NCBI GenBank assembly: GCA_030041435.1
Contig: JASHNW010000072.1
Coordinates: forward strand, 1 to 56,168
DNA: 56,168 nt
Origin: Acidobacteriaceae bacterium
Lineage (GTDB): Bacteria; Acidobacteriota; Terriglobia; Terriglobales; Acidobacteriaceae
Direction: 5' to 3'
Shown piece by piece: positions 24,561 to 32,862 of the stretch; the first letter of the stretch is position 1, and every line of letters begins with the position of its first letter. A program made the position numbers and the translations under genes. The notes below the pieces were generated by a model. It did not search any database, was not told the origin of the DNA, and was given only the letters and a program-made list of their open reading frames with translations.

Positions 24561-25685
24561 CTATTTCCTTTCTTTCTGAATGGGTACGACCTGAACGGTG
24601 GTGTCGCGCATTTCGTTCAGGAAGCGGTTGATGATGGAGCCGCGGAGCAGGACGTCCCAGCGCGAGCGGGCGGACTGGCCGAAGACGACGTGGGAAATGT
24701 TTTCCTTGCGCGCGAACTCGATAAGCGCATCGGCAACACTTTTGTCCTGAAGAACGACAACGCGGGCGCCGAGATCGCGAGCCATGCGCTGGTATTCCTC
24801 GAGGCGGGCAAAGGCATCGGGGTTGCCGTGCCGGTGATCGATGCCGGGGGTCTCGACGTAGACGACATACCAGTTGGTGGCGAGACGGCCGGCGATGCGG
24901 GCGCCGACGCGGACGAGGCGCTCCATGCCGGGGCGCGGCGAGAGGCAGACCATCACCTTTTCGGGAATGGGCGCCTGCTCGAGGCCCTGGGTGCGGCGAT
25001 ATTCGGCTGCGGCAGTACCGACTTGCTCGGCCGTGGTGCGCAGGGCGAGCTCGCGCAGCATGTTGAGATTGCCCTTGCGGAAGAAATTGGCGAGGGCCTG
25101 CTCGACTTTTTCCGGAGCATAGATCTTGCCCTGGCGGAGGCGGTTGCGGAGCTCGTCGATGGTGATATCGACATTGACGATTTCGTTGGCACGGCGGAGG
25201 AAACTGTCGGGGACGGTTTCGCGAATCTGCGTGCTGGCGGAGCGGGCCACGGCATCGTTGAGCGTCTCGAGGTGCTGGACGTTCATGGCGGTCATGACGC
25301 TGATGCCGGCGTCGAGGAGTTCGAGCACGTCTTCGTAACGCTTGCGATTGCGCGAGCCGGGGACGTTGCTGTGCGCGAGCTCATCGACTATGCACCAGGC
25401 GGGATGACGGGCAAGGATGGCGTCGAGGTCCATCTCGCGCAGCGTAACGGAGCGGTACTGCATCTCCTTCAGGGGAATGACTTCGAGGTCTCGAATGATT
25501 GCGGCCGTATCCGCGCGGCCGTGCGGCTCGACGAGGCCGATGACGACGTCGATGCCCTGGCGGCGCATGAGGTGCGCGTCCTCGAGCATGCGATAGGTTT
25601 TGCCCACGCCGGGAGCGGCGCCGAGATAGACGCGAAGGCGTCCGGGCTCCACGGTCTCGTCCGGAGTTGGCGTCAGGCCGGTCAT
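24561..25685 (-). CDS. Stand-alone KdpD N-terminal sensor domain with Usp-like domain
   Basis: A 374-residue protein equal to the cytosolic N-terminal part of the potassium sensor KdpD, without its membrane and kinase domains. The Walker-A segment YLGAAPGVGKTYRMLEDAH is near residues 20-38. The KdpD signatures VIGLVEPHGR, VDELAHSNVPGSRNRKRYEDV and MTAMNVQHLETLND follow. Residues 240-374 form a universal-stress-protein-like domain ending VVFGQSARSRWDVLLRGSII. Its ATG overlaps the stop of the kinase-like gene by 4 nt, so the pair probably works together as a split sensor. No kdpFABC or kdpE is present in the window. ATP and possibly cyclic-di-AMP or K+ sensing is inferred from the family. Confidence 0.9.
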   Translation of the reverse strand: MTGLTPTPDETVEPGRLRVYLGAAPGVGKTYRMLEDAHLMRRQGIDVVIGLVEPHGRADTAAIIRDLEVIPLKEMQYRSVTLREMDLDAILARHPAWCIVDELAHSNVPGSRNRKRYEDVLELLDAGISVMTAMNVQHLETLNDAVARSASTQIRETVPDSFLRRANEIVNVDITIDELRNRLRQGKIYAPEKVEQALANFFRKGNLNMLRELALRTTAEQVGTAAAEYRRTQGLEQAPIPEKVMVCLSPRPGMERLVRVGARIAGRLATNWYVVYVETPGIDHRHGNPDAFARLEEYQRMARDLGARVVVLQDKSVADALIEFARKENISHVVFGQSARSRWDVLLRGSIINRFLNEMRDTTVQVVPIQKERK

Positions 25686-27484
25686 CCGGCCTCCACGGGG
25701 TGACGTTCGGGTTCCGCCGCGGCGATGGGCAGCGTGAAGCGAAAGGTGGTGCCGGAACCGAGGCGGCTTTCGACGGAGACCTGGCCGCCCTGGGATTCGA
25801 CAAGACGGCGAACGAGCGCGAGGCCCAGACCGGAGGTTCCGCCAGTGGGGTCGCCGGTGAATCGGCCGAAGATGGTGGGGAGCCGCTCGGCTTCGATGCC
25901 GCGACCGGAATCGTGCACGAAGAACTGGACGCGCTCCTGTTGTTCTGAAGCGCCAACGCGAATGTGGCCGCCCTCGGGCGTGTAGCGAAGAGCATTCGTC
26001 ACGAGGTTGTCGAGGATGGTGCGCATGGCGCGCCGATCCGCCTGGACCCAGGCGATGTCCTCAAAGGCCACGAGCTCAAGGTCAATGTTTCTGTCGCGGG
26101 CGTCGTCGCGGAAACGGTTGAGCGCGTCGCGCAGCGCGTCGATGGGACGGATCTTTTCGATTTTGAGCTGGCGGCGGCCGGTCTCCAGCTCGGCAACCTC
26201 GATGAGGTCGAGCATAAGATCGTCAAGGTGTTCGGCTTCGCTGGCGGCGCTGTTCGCCAGTTCGGCCTGGAGGGGCCGCAGCTCTCCGGAGTGGCCCTGA
26301 GTGAGAGCGTAGAGGGAGAGGCGCAGGCGCCGGAGGGGATCGCGGAGTTTTTGCGAGGCGACCGAAAGGAAACGCGACTTAAAGCGGTCGACCTCGGCGA
26401 TCTCGGTGACGTCCTCGAGCAGGGTGACCGCGCCGAGGAGCTTGCCTTCGCTGTCGCGCATGGGAGTGGTGCGGAGGCGGAAGCTGCGTTCGGCCTGGCC
26501 GATGCGCATGGGCAGAAGAGCCGCGGCGCCCTCTTCCGCGGTTGTGGCGCGCTGCATGGAAACGGCAGCGCGGATGGCGTTGAGTATTTTGTCGCCGCCG
26601 GGCGTGCTGGTGAGAATCATGCGGTCTTCGGACGAGCCGCCGAGGACTTCCACAGCCGCCTGGTTCAGCTTGAGGACCTGTCCTTTACTGTCGGTGACGA
26701 TGACCGGCTCAAAGATGGAGCGAACGACGGCGTCGATAAGCTGGAACTCCATCTGACGGCGGCCAGACTCGGTTTCGCGGAGATCGCGGAGGCGGATGGC
26801 GAGGCGGTTGAGCTCGGTGGCGATCGTACCCAGGTCGTCTTTGGAGCGCCACTCGACGCGCTGGTGCAGGTCGCCCTGGCCGATGCGGCGAGCCACGCGC
26901 GCGGTGTGGCGCAGAGGCATGACGACCAGTACGAGCATGATGCCGGAGATGACCGTGGCGGCGGCGATAGAGAGGCCGCAGGCGGCGATAAGGCGGGCGC
27001 GCAGGGCATCCTGCTGGCCGCGGAGCGAGGCGACGGCGGCGTAGCGGCGCGTGGAGAGCACATCGAGGTCGCTGCTCAATTCGACATGGAGCATCTCAAG
27101 CGTCTGAGCCAACTCGGAAGGGTTCTGGGGCAGATGCTGGAGGAAACGAGCATGCTGGGCGGCCAGCTTGTCTGCGCGGACGGAGGCATCAAATGCATGC
27201 ACATCAGCAGCGGCTGCCTGCAGGAGGATCTGCGTGCGCTGCCCCTGCGCTCGAAAATCGGCGAAGGTGGAGCTCCCCGTAGCGATGCGCGCGGCGATCA
27301 ACTCCTCGTGGGCCATGGCTGCCTGGGCGGAGGCCAGCGAGGCCACAGCCGTCTCCGCGACATGGACCTGGCCGTCGAGCATGGCCAGGCGCACAAACGA
27401 TGTACGCACCAGCAGGCTGACCGTGGTGACCAGTGCGATGAGGAGAACGCAGCCGAGAATCAGCCTTTGATAAAGGCTCAGCAT
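25682..27484 (-). CDS. HAMP-PAS histidine-kinase-like protein lacking the phospho-accepting His
   Basis: A 600-residue membrane sensor: TM1 about 8-28, extracytoplasmic helical region 30-165, TM2 about 168-190, HAMP 190-245, PAS about 250-365, dimerisation helices 370-440 and HATPase 485-590. The ATP lobe is complete: N-box 492-500 (DNLVTNALR), G1 DSGRG 525-529, IFGRF 538-542 and G2 GTSGLGLAL 549-557. The H-box reads FLSVASQKLRDPL, so the normal His is Gln378 (codon CAA at 26351-26353). It therefore cannot autophosphorylate in the usual way. It is translationally coupled to the KdpD-like gene. A role as an ATP-binding allosteric partner is inferred. Confidence 0.88.
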   Translation of the reverse strand: MLSLYQRLILGCVLLIALVTTVSLLVRTSFVRLAMLDGQVHVAETAVASLASAQAAMAHEELIAARIATGSSTFADFRAQGQRTQILLQAAAADVHAFDASVRADKLAAQHARFLQHLPQNPSELAQTLEMLHVELSSDLDVLSTRRYAAVASLRGQQDALRARLIAACGLSIAAATVISGIMLVLVVMPLRHTARVARRIGQGDLHQRVEWRSKDDLGTIATELNRLAIRLRDLRETESGRRQMEFQLIDAVVRSIFEPVIVTDSKGQVLKLNQAAVEVLGGSSEDRMILTSTPGGDKILNAIRAAVSMQRATTAEEGAAALLPMRIGQAERSFRLRTTPMRDSEGKLLGAVTLLEDVTEIAEVDRFKSRFLSVASQKLRDPLRRLRLSLYALTQGHSGELRPLQAELANSAASEAEHLDDLMLDLIEVAELETGRRQLKIEKIRPIDALRDALNRFRDDARDRNIDLELVAFEDIAWVQADRRAMRTILDNLVTNALRYTPEGGHIRVGASEQQERVQFFVHDSGRGIEAERLPTIFGRFTGDPTGGTSGLGLALVRRLVESQGGQVSVESRLGSGTTFRFTLPIAAAEPERHPVEAG

Positions 27485-27556
27485 GAGTAAGATGGCACCA
27501 AAAACAGTGAAACTTGAGCGTAGTGGCGCGGCGCTGGCGATGCAAGGGCGAAGATG

Positions 27557-29386
27557 TCAGTCCGGATTGCGGTAACGGCCCAGGACGTCGTTGAGCGTCA
27601 GGATACCTTCGAGCGTTTCGCGCGTGGCGCGGTTGGAAATGGGCAACACGGGCCAGCGAGGGAAGTAACGCAGGGTGCTGTCGAGAGGCATGTCGGGAAA
27701 GAGGCTCGGGGTGCGATCGGCCCGGATGACCCGCTCGACCGGCGTCTCGGGCGTGAGGGTGGCCGAAGCCGTGGTCAGCTCCTCGGCGGAAGCCGCGTAC
27801 CAGGAGTCATCGATCAGGCGCATGAGGCACACCGTCGCGTGGGACGCGGAGAGAGTGGCCAAAACGGACTGAAGGGTCTCGCTGCCGCGCACCATGGGGA
27901 CGCTGACAGGCTTCAGAGCATCCTCGATGTGCAGGGCAGACTCCTCGCGCTGCTCTTCCATGGATGGCAGGTCGAGGCCGTCCTGATGGGTGAAGATTTC
28001 GAAAATGCCGACTGGTTGCAGACTGCGTGAGATCAGAAATGCGAGAGTGTTGGCGAGAATCAGAGGCAGGATGATGGAGGAGTTGCCGCTGATTTCGAGA
28101 ACCATGAAGACGGAGGTTAAAGGAACGCGGAGAAAGCCGGCGAAAAGAACACCCATGCCAACGAGCGAATAGGCGCCCACAGTGCCGGTGAGGCCGGGGA
28201 AGAAGTGCTTTTCAAACGCGCCGACTGCACCGCCGAGCATGGCGCCGATGAACAGGGTCGGCGCGAACATGCCGCCCGGGGTGCCACTGGAAAACGACAG
28301 GGTGGTGGCGATCAGCTTGAGGAAGACGAGGGCCAGCAGCATCTGCCAGACGAACTGGCCGTGCATTGCCTGATCGATAACGTCGTAACCGACGCCCATG
28401 ACCTGAGGAAATCCGAAATAGCCGATGGTTCCGACCAGGAGGCCGGCGACGGCGGGCTGGACGTAGAGCGTCCAGCGCGGCATGGCGCGCAGGCGGGGGC
28501 GAAGAAATCCGAGGATGTGGGAGAACAGCGGAGCCAGCAGGCCGCCGATGACCCCCAAAACGGCATAAGCCATCAGCTCACGAGGATCGCGAACGGTGAT
28601 GGATGGAATGCGGAACATGGGTTCGGCGCCCATGAAGCCGCGCACGACGACGACGCTGGAGATCGCGGCGAGCACGAGCGAACCGAGGACGGCGGCGCTC
28701 CAGCTGCCGATCACTTCTTCGATCACGAAAAGGATGGCCGAGATGGGGGCGTTGAAGGCCGCGGCGAGGCCGGCGGCGGCGCCGATGGGAGCAAACATGC
28801 GCAGACGGCGGCGCGACAGGCGAAGGTTGCGGGCTATGATCGACGCAACGCCGGCACCGATCTGCAGGGACGGGTCTTCGGGGCCGAGGGAATGGCCGGC
28901 GCCAATGGCCAGCGCCGCGGTGAGAAACTTACCGATCACTGTGCGAATGGAGATGTAGCCGTCGTAAACGTATAAAGCGGCCTTGGTCTGATTGACGCCG
29001 CTGCCGCGCGCCGCGGGAAAAAACCAGATGACCAGCGCCGCGACCACCAAACCGGCAATGCCGGGAACGACGATGAGCCGCAACTGGCCTGCATGGGGAA
29101 CTGAGCCCAGAGCCAGGATTCTGACCCACTCGATAGCGATGCGAAATGCGACAACCAGGAGCCCGGAGATGACGCCGATGAAAATGGACAGGACGAGGAA
29201 AAGGCGCTCGTCGCGGCTGGGTGCGATTTTGTCGATGGCAGCGGCCATGCTCGAGCGCAGCGTGGCCGGTTCGTGGCCGGACGGCGCCGAATCGGCGAGC
29301 CGCGCAGCGCTGCCAGCGGAGGGATCTGCAGGGCCGCTCTTCGGTGATGCGGATTCCGACATCTCAGTTCGCGGGTCGGGCATCAT
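27557..29386 (-). CDS. ClC-family chloride channel/transporter with C-terminal CBS-like region
   Basis: A 609-residue protein: about 55 hydrophilic N-terminal residues, a ClC membrane core (about 60-460) and a cytosolic tail with two CBS-like halves (about 490-605, ending GILTLNDVLGRYRNPD). Selectivity motifs are GSGVNQ at 128-133 (usual GSGIP), GPEDP at 168-172 with the gating-glutamate position kept as E170 (usual GREGP) and GGMFAPTLFIGAMLGGAVG. These substitutions place it in a divergent prokaryotic ClC group, and channel versus Cl-/H+ exchanger cannot be decided. ATG 29386 overlaps the stop of the TPR gene by 4 nt. The kinase-like gene follows after 72 nt. Confidence 0.9.
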   Translation of the reverse strand: MMPDPRTEMSESASPKSGPADPSAGSAARLADSAPSGHEPATLRSSMAAAIDKIAPSRDERLFLVLSIFIGVISGLLVVAFRIAIEWVRILALGSVPHAGQLRLIVVPGIAGLVVAALVIWFFPAARGSGVNQTKAALYVYDGYISIRTVIGKFLTAALAIGAGHSLGPEDPSLQIGAGVASIIARNLRLSRRRLRMFAPIGAAAGLAAAFNAPISAILFVIEEVIGSWSAAVLGSLVLAAISSVVVVRGFMGAEPMFRIPSITVRDPRELMAYAVLGVIGGLLAPLFSHILGFLRPRLRAMPRWTLYVQPAVAGLLVGTIGYFGFPQVMGVGYDVIDQAMHGQFVWQMLLALVFLKLIATTLSFSSGTPGGMFAPTLFIGAMLGGAVGAFEKHFFPGLTGTVGAYSLVGMGVLFAGFLRVPLTSVFMVLEISGNSSIILPLILANTLAFLISRSLQPVGIFEIFTHQDGLDLPSMEEQREESALHIEDALKPVSVPMVRGSETLQSVLATLSASHATVCLMRLIDDSWYAASAEELTTASATLTPETPVERVIRADRTPSLFPDMPLDSTLRYFPRWPVLPISNRATRETLEGILTLNDVLGRYRNPD

Positions 29387-30573
29387 TCCTGTTCCACCGC
29401 GGCAGGGTTTTGGGCGATGCGCAGCAGGAGAGCTGCATCTCCTGAAGGCGGACCGCAGACCTGAGCCGTCACGGTTGCTGTGTCGTTCATCAGCTGAACG
29501 ATGGTTTGTTCCAGATCCGGCAACTGTGCCAGCTTCTCCGCGGTGAGACGCGCGGGCAACTGACTCCAGCGCGCAACAAGGCCGGAAAGCCGGGAGGCGG
29601 TTGCGGGGTTGCCGACGGCACAGTTGGTAAGGAGCATCCGCGCAATATTCTTATCCGCGAGAATTCGCTCCGCACGCTGCCGTGGAGGCAAATTGATGTC
29701 GGGGAAGAGGACGAGGATCCGGCTGGCCGTGTCGAGCATGCCGCGATCCTCGGCTTTTTGCGCGTCGGTCAGAGCGGAGGCGGCCGGGCTGGCGACGGCG
29801 CGGCCCAGATATTCGGCGGCAACGCGGTACATGCCCAGGGCGAAGGCGGCACGGCCGGCGCCCTCGAGAGCCTGGACGGGAGCGGGGCGCTGCGCGGCGA
29901 CAGCCCGATAGATGGCGAGGGCGCTCTGGGGATCCTGCGCGTTTTCCAGCAGACCGGCAATCTGCAATTTGACAGCAGGATCGTCCGGCGCGTTGCTGGC
30001 AGCGATGAGAAGCTGCGTGCGCGCCCGGGCGTACTCCTTCCGGGAGAGGAAATAGCCGGACAGCTCAAGGCGCACTTCGCGGCGGTGCTGGTAGCCGTTG
30101 CCCTCCCATGTACCGTCGAGGGCGGCCTCATAATGACGAACGGCCAGCGGTTCGTTGCCCTGTCGCGCGGTGAGACGGGCGAGCTGCAGGTTGATGATGC
30201 CGTCGCCGGGCGCGGACTCCCACAGAGTGTTAAAGTAGGCGGTCGCCTCGGTGGTGCGGCCTGCCTCGGCCAGAGCGGTGGCCAGCTCAATTTCGGTGCC
30301 GCGATCGGGAACGAAGCTAAGGGCCGCACGGAGCGCCTCGATGGCTTCCTGGGGATGGCCCTCGCGGAGCGCCAGCTCGCCGCGGGCCTTCCAGCGCTGG
30401 CCAAGCTCCTGCTGGTGATTGACGAAGGAGCGATGGAGGAACCAGGTGAGGGTGAAAATGACCGCAGTGATGAGAAAGAGGGTCAAAAGAGAAAGGGCAT
30501 CTCGCAGAATCAGTCTGCGTCTGGCCAGTCTTTCCTCCGGAGTGAGCACCGCGCCCGCGTGGGTGGTTGTCAT
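29383..30573 (-). CDS. Single-pass membrane protein with TPR repeats
   Basis: A 396-residue protein. One membrane helix is at about 27-47 (SLLTLFLITAVIFTLTWFL), followed by tetratricopeptide-like helical repeats from about residue 55 to 280 (for example ARGELALREGHPQEAIEALRAAL and QLARLTARQGNEPLAVRHYE). The C-terminus is helical without a clear repeat. Such proteins act as protein-interaction scaffolds. It is the first gene of the run leading through ClC, the kinase-like protein and KdpD-N, with an ATGA overlap to the ClC gene. The divergent 112-nt gap to larE should contain its promoter. Confidence 0.8.
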   Translation of the reverse strand: MTTTHAGAVLTPEERLARRRLILRDALSLLTLFLITAVIFTLTWFLHRSFVNHQQELGQRWKARGELALREGHPQEAIEALRAALSFVPDRGTEIELATALAEAGRTTEATAYFNTLWESAPGDGIINLQLARLTARQGNEPLAVRHYEAALDGTWEGNGYQHRREVRLELSGYFLSRKEYARARTQLLIAASNAPDDPAVKLQIAGLLENAQDPQSALAIYRAVAAQRPAPVQALEGAGRAAFALGMYRVAAEYLGRAVASPAASALTDAQKAEDRGMLDTASRILVLFPDINLPPRQRAERILADKNIARMLLTNCAVGNPATASRLSGLVARWSQLPARLTAEKLAQLPDLEQTIVQLMNDTATVTAQVCGPPSGDAALLLRIAQNPAAVEQE

Positions 30574-30685
30574 TGTTCGGTTCTCTCAATCTTCCCAGAT
30601 TTGAGACCTTCGGCAATCTTCTGCTGAGATGCATTGAAATTTACCCTGGTGAGGTCCGGGGGGTACGATCAGGAGGGTGGGCGGA

Positions 30686-31534
30686 ATGGCTGCGATGGAC
30701 CTGATCGGCAAGCAGGCGGCGCTGGACCAGCGGTTGCGGGAGCTGGGCAGCCTAATTGTCGCCTACTCCGGCGGCGTGGATTCTGCGTATCTGGCGTGGG
30801 CGGCGCATCGCGTTCTGGGCGAGCGGATGCTGGCAGCGCTGGCCGACTCGGCCTCGCTGGCGCGCAGCCATTATCGGGATGCGGTGGCATTCGCGCAGGA
30901 GCAGGACATTCCCCTGCTGGTGCTGGAGACAAAAGAGCTGGAAGATGAGGCTTACGCGAAGAATGAGGCGGACCGGTGCTTCCATTGCAAGGACGAGCTG
31001 TTTACAGTTCTGGAGGCAGAGCGGGCGCGGCGCAACATGGCGGCGGTGGCGTACGGACTGAATCTGGACGACGGCAGGGATTTTCGACCGGGACAGCAGG
31101 CGGCGGCGCAACATCGCGTGGTGGCTCCGCTGGCAGATGCGGAGCTGACGAAAACAGATATTCGCGCGCTGGCGCAGGAGGCGGGGCTGCGGGTTTGGGA
31201 TAAGCCGGCATCGGCGTGCCTCTCGTCGCGCATTGAATATGGGCGCCGCGTGACCACCGAAGCGCTGCGCCAGGTGGAGGACGCCGAGGAAGCACTGCGG
31301 GCGCTGGGTCTGCGGCGGTTTCGCGTGCGGCACCATGGCAGCGTGGCGCGGGTGGAGATTGCCGAAGAGGAGATGGCGCGGGCGCTGGATGCTGCATTCT
31401 TTCGCAAAATGGCCGCGGCGGTGCGGGGAGCTGGATTTCCATACGTCGCGGTGGACTGCGACGGGTACCGCTCCGGGTCGATGAACGAGCTGCTGCCGGC
31501 GGAGATGCTGGGGGGAAGCGCGCGGCGTTCCTGA
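30686..31534 (+). CDS. larE: Sacrificial sulfur transferase LarE (nickel-pincer nucleotide synthesis)
   Basis: A 282-residue PP-loop enzyme. LarE activates the carboxyl of the biscarboxylated pyridinium precursor with ATP and inserts sulfur from its own cysteine to make the pincer thiocarboxylate. Visible features are YSGGVDSAYLAW (PP-loop, SGGVDS at 28-33), DRCFHCKDELF (C98 and C101) and the sulfur-donor position C178 in KPASACLSSRI. ATG 30686 is nine bases after AGGAGG; a GTG at 30677 abuts that site and is less likely. It is the first gene of larE-larC-larB. Retention of C178 argues for the single-cysteine sacrificial type. Confidence 0.93.
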   Translation: MAAMDLIGKQAALDQRLRELGSLIVAYSGGVDSAYLAWAAHRVLGERMLAALADSASLARSHYRDAVAFAQEQDIPLLVLETKELEDEAYAKNEADRCFHCKDELFTVLEAERARRNMAAVAYGLNLDDGRDFRPGQQAAAQHRVVAPLADAELTKTDIRALAQEAGLRVWDKPASACLSSRIEYGRRVTTEALRQVEDAEEALRALGLRRFRVRHHGSVARVEIAEEEMARALDAAFFRKMAAAVRGAGFPYVAVDCDGYRSGSMNELLPAEMLGGSARRS

Positions 31535-31542
31535 AGATCGAT

Positions 31543-32862
31543 ATGACAGTTGGGATCATAGAGTGCTTTGCCGGGGTTTCGGGCGACATGCTGCTGGGAG
31601 CGCTGGTCTCGGCGGGCGTGCCGGTGGATCTGCTGCAGGCTGCTGCGGTCGCGTTGGGAATTGGCGCGGAGCTGCGGGTGCGCAGCGTCGACCGCAGCGG
31701 GATTCGCGCGATCAAGGCGGACGTGCTGGAGCATGGGCGGCTCGCGGAGGATGCGGGGCCAGATCACGAACATCTGCACGGAGATCGCGATCAGCATGGG
31801 CATGCGCATTCCGGCGGAGAGCTGCATGGTCACGAACACGTGCACGGGGCAAACCACGAGCACAGCCGTAACTGGCCGCAGATTCGCAGCCTGATCGAGG
31901 CAGCGGACCTTGAACAGCCGGCGAAGAAGCTTGCGTTGCGGGCGTTTGAATTGCTGGCCGAGGCTGAGGCGAAGGTGCATGGGATTTCGCCGGAGGAAGT
32001 GCATTTTCACGAAGTGGGCGCCGTGGACACGATCGTCGACATTGTGTGCGCGGCCGTGGGTGCGACGTCGCTGGGTGTAACGGAATGGCTTTGCTCGCCG
32101 GTGAACGTGGGCAGCGGATTTGTGAACTGCGCGCACGGGATGCTTCCGGTGCCGGCTCCGGCAACCGCGGAACTGGTGAAAGGCATGCCGGTGTATACCG
32201 CGGGGCCACAGATGGAGCTGACGACGCCGACGGGCGCGGCGCTGCTGCGAGCGCTGGAATGCCGCTTCGATGCGAGCGAGCCGGTGGTCGTGAGCGCGAA
32301 CGGCTACGGAGCGGGGAACCGCAATCCGGAAGGATTTGCGAACGTGCTGCGGCTTTCTGTCGGCACGCTGAAAGCTGCTACATCGGGAAAGCGGGGGTTT
32401 TCAGGCGATCGGGTAGTGGTGCTGGAGTGCGCCATGGACGATGCGACGCCGCAGGTGCTGGCGCATGCGATGGAACTGGCGCTGGAGCATGGGGCGCTGG
32501 ATGCGATGGCCGCTCCGGTGACGATGAAGAAGGGGCGCCTGGGTACGCTGCTGACTGTGCTCTGCAGGCCGCAGGACGAGGAAGCGCTTGAGAGGCTGCT
32601 GTTTCGCGAGACGACGACGCTGGGCATTCGGCGACGCGAGGAGGAGCGGGTCGTTCTGGAGCGGGAATTTGTAACCGTCGAGACGCTGTATGGAAGAATC
32701 CGCATAAAGATCGCGTCGGCGAGGGACGAAATACTGAACGCGATGCCCGAATACGAAGATTGCCGGCGGGCGGCGCGGGAACACGACGTTCCTCTGCGCG
32801 TGGCGATGGAAGCGGCGCGGCTGGCGTGGACGGAAATGCAGACGGCAAAGGCGAAACCATGA
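31543..32862 (+). CDS. larC: Nickel insertion protein LarC, uninterrupted, with His-rich loop
   Basis: A 439-residue cyclometallase-type protein that inserts nickel into the pincer nucleotide using CTP. The N-terminus GIIECFAGVSGDMLLGALV, HFHEVGAVDTIVDIV and MELTTPTGAALL are family hallmarks, and LECAMDDATPQVLA opens the C-terminal half. Residues about 73-107 form a His/Asp/Glu-rich stretch (HEHLHGDRDQHGHAHSGG and more), probably for nickel storage or delivery. In Lactobacillus plantarum LarC is made by programmed frameshifting from larC1/larC2; here one continuous frame encodes both. Its stop overlaps the larB start by 4 nt. Confidence 0.93.
   Translation: MTVGIIECFAGVSGDMLLGALVSAGVPVDLLQAAAVALGIGAELRVRSVDRSGIRAIKADVLEHGRLAEDAGPDHEHLHGDRDQHGHAHSGGELHGHEHVHGANHEHSRNWPQIRSLIEAADLEQPAKKLALRAFELLAEAEAKVHGISPEEVHFHEVGAVDTIVDIVCAAVGATSLGVTEWLCSPVNVGSGFVNCAHGMLPVPAPATAELVKGMPVYTAGPQMELTTPTGAALLRALECRFDASEPVVVSANGYGAGNRNPEGFANVLRLSVGTLKAATSGKRGFSGDRVVVLECAMDDATPQVLAHAMELALEHGALDAMAAPVTMKKGRLGTLLTVLCRPQDEEALERLLFRETTTLGIRRREEERVVLEREFVTVETLYGRIRIKIASARDEILNAMPEYEDCRRAAREHDVPLRVAMEAARLAWTEMQTAKAKP

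Noticed and set aside
24561-27484. A full-length KdpD kinase broken by a frameshift into two genes
   Set aside because: The kinase-like gene lies upstream, not downstream, of the KdpD part and has its own membrane, HAMP and PAS domains, so it is a separate protein; no kdpFABC is near.
31543-32862. Programmed frameshift in larC, as in Lactobacillus
   Set aside because: The N- and C-terminal halves are in one uninterrupted frame.
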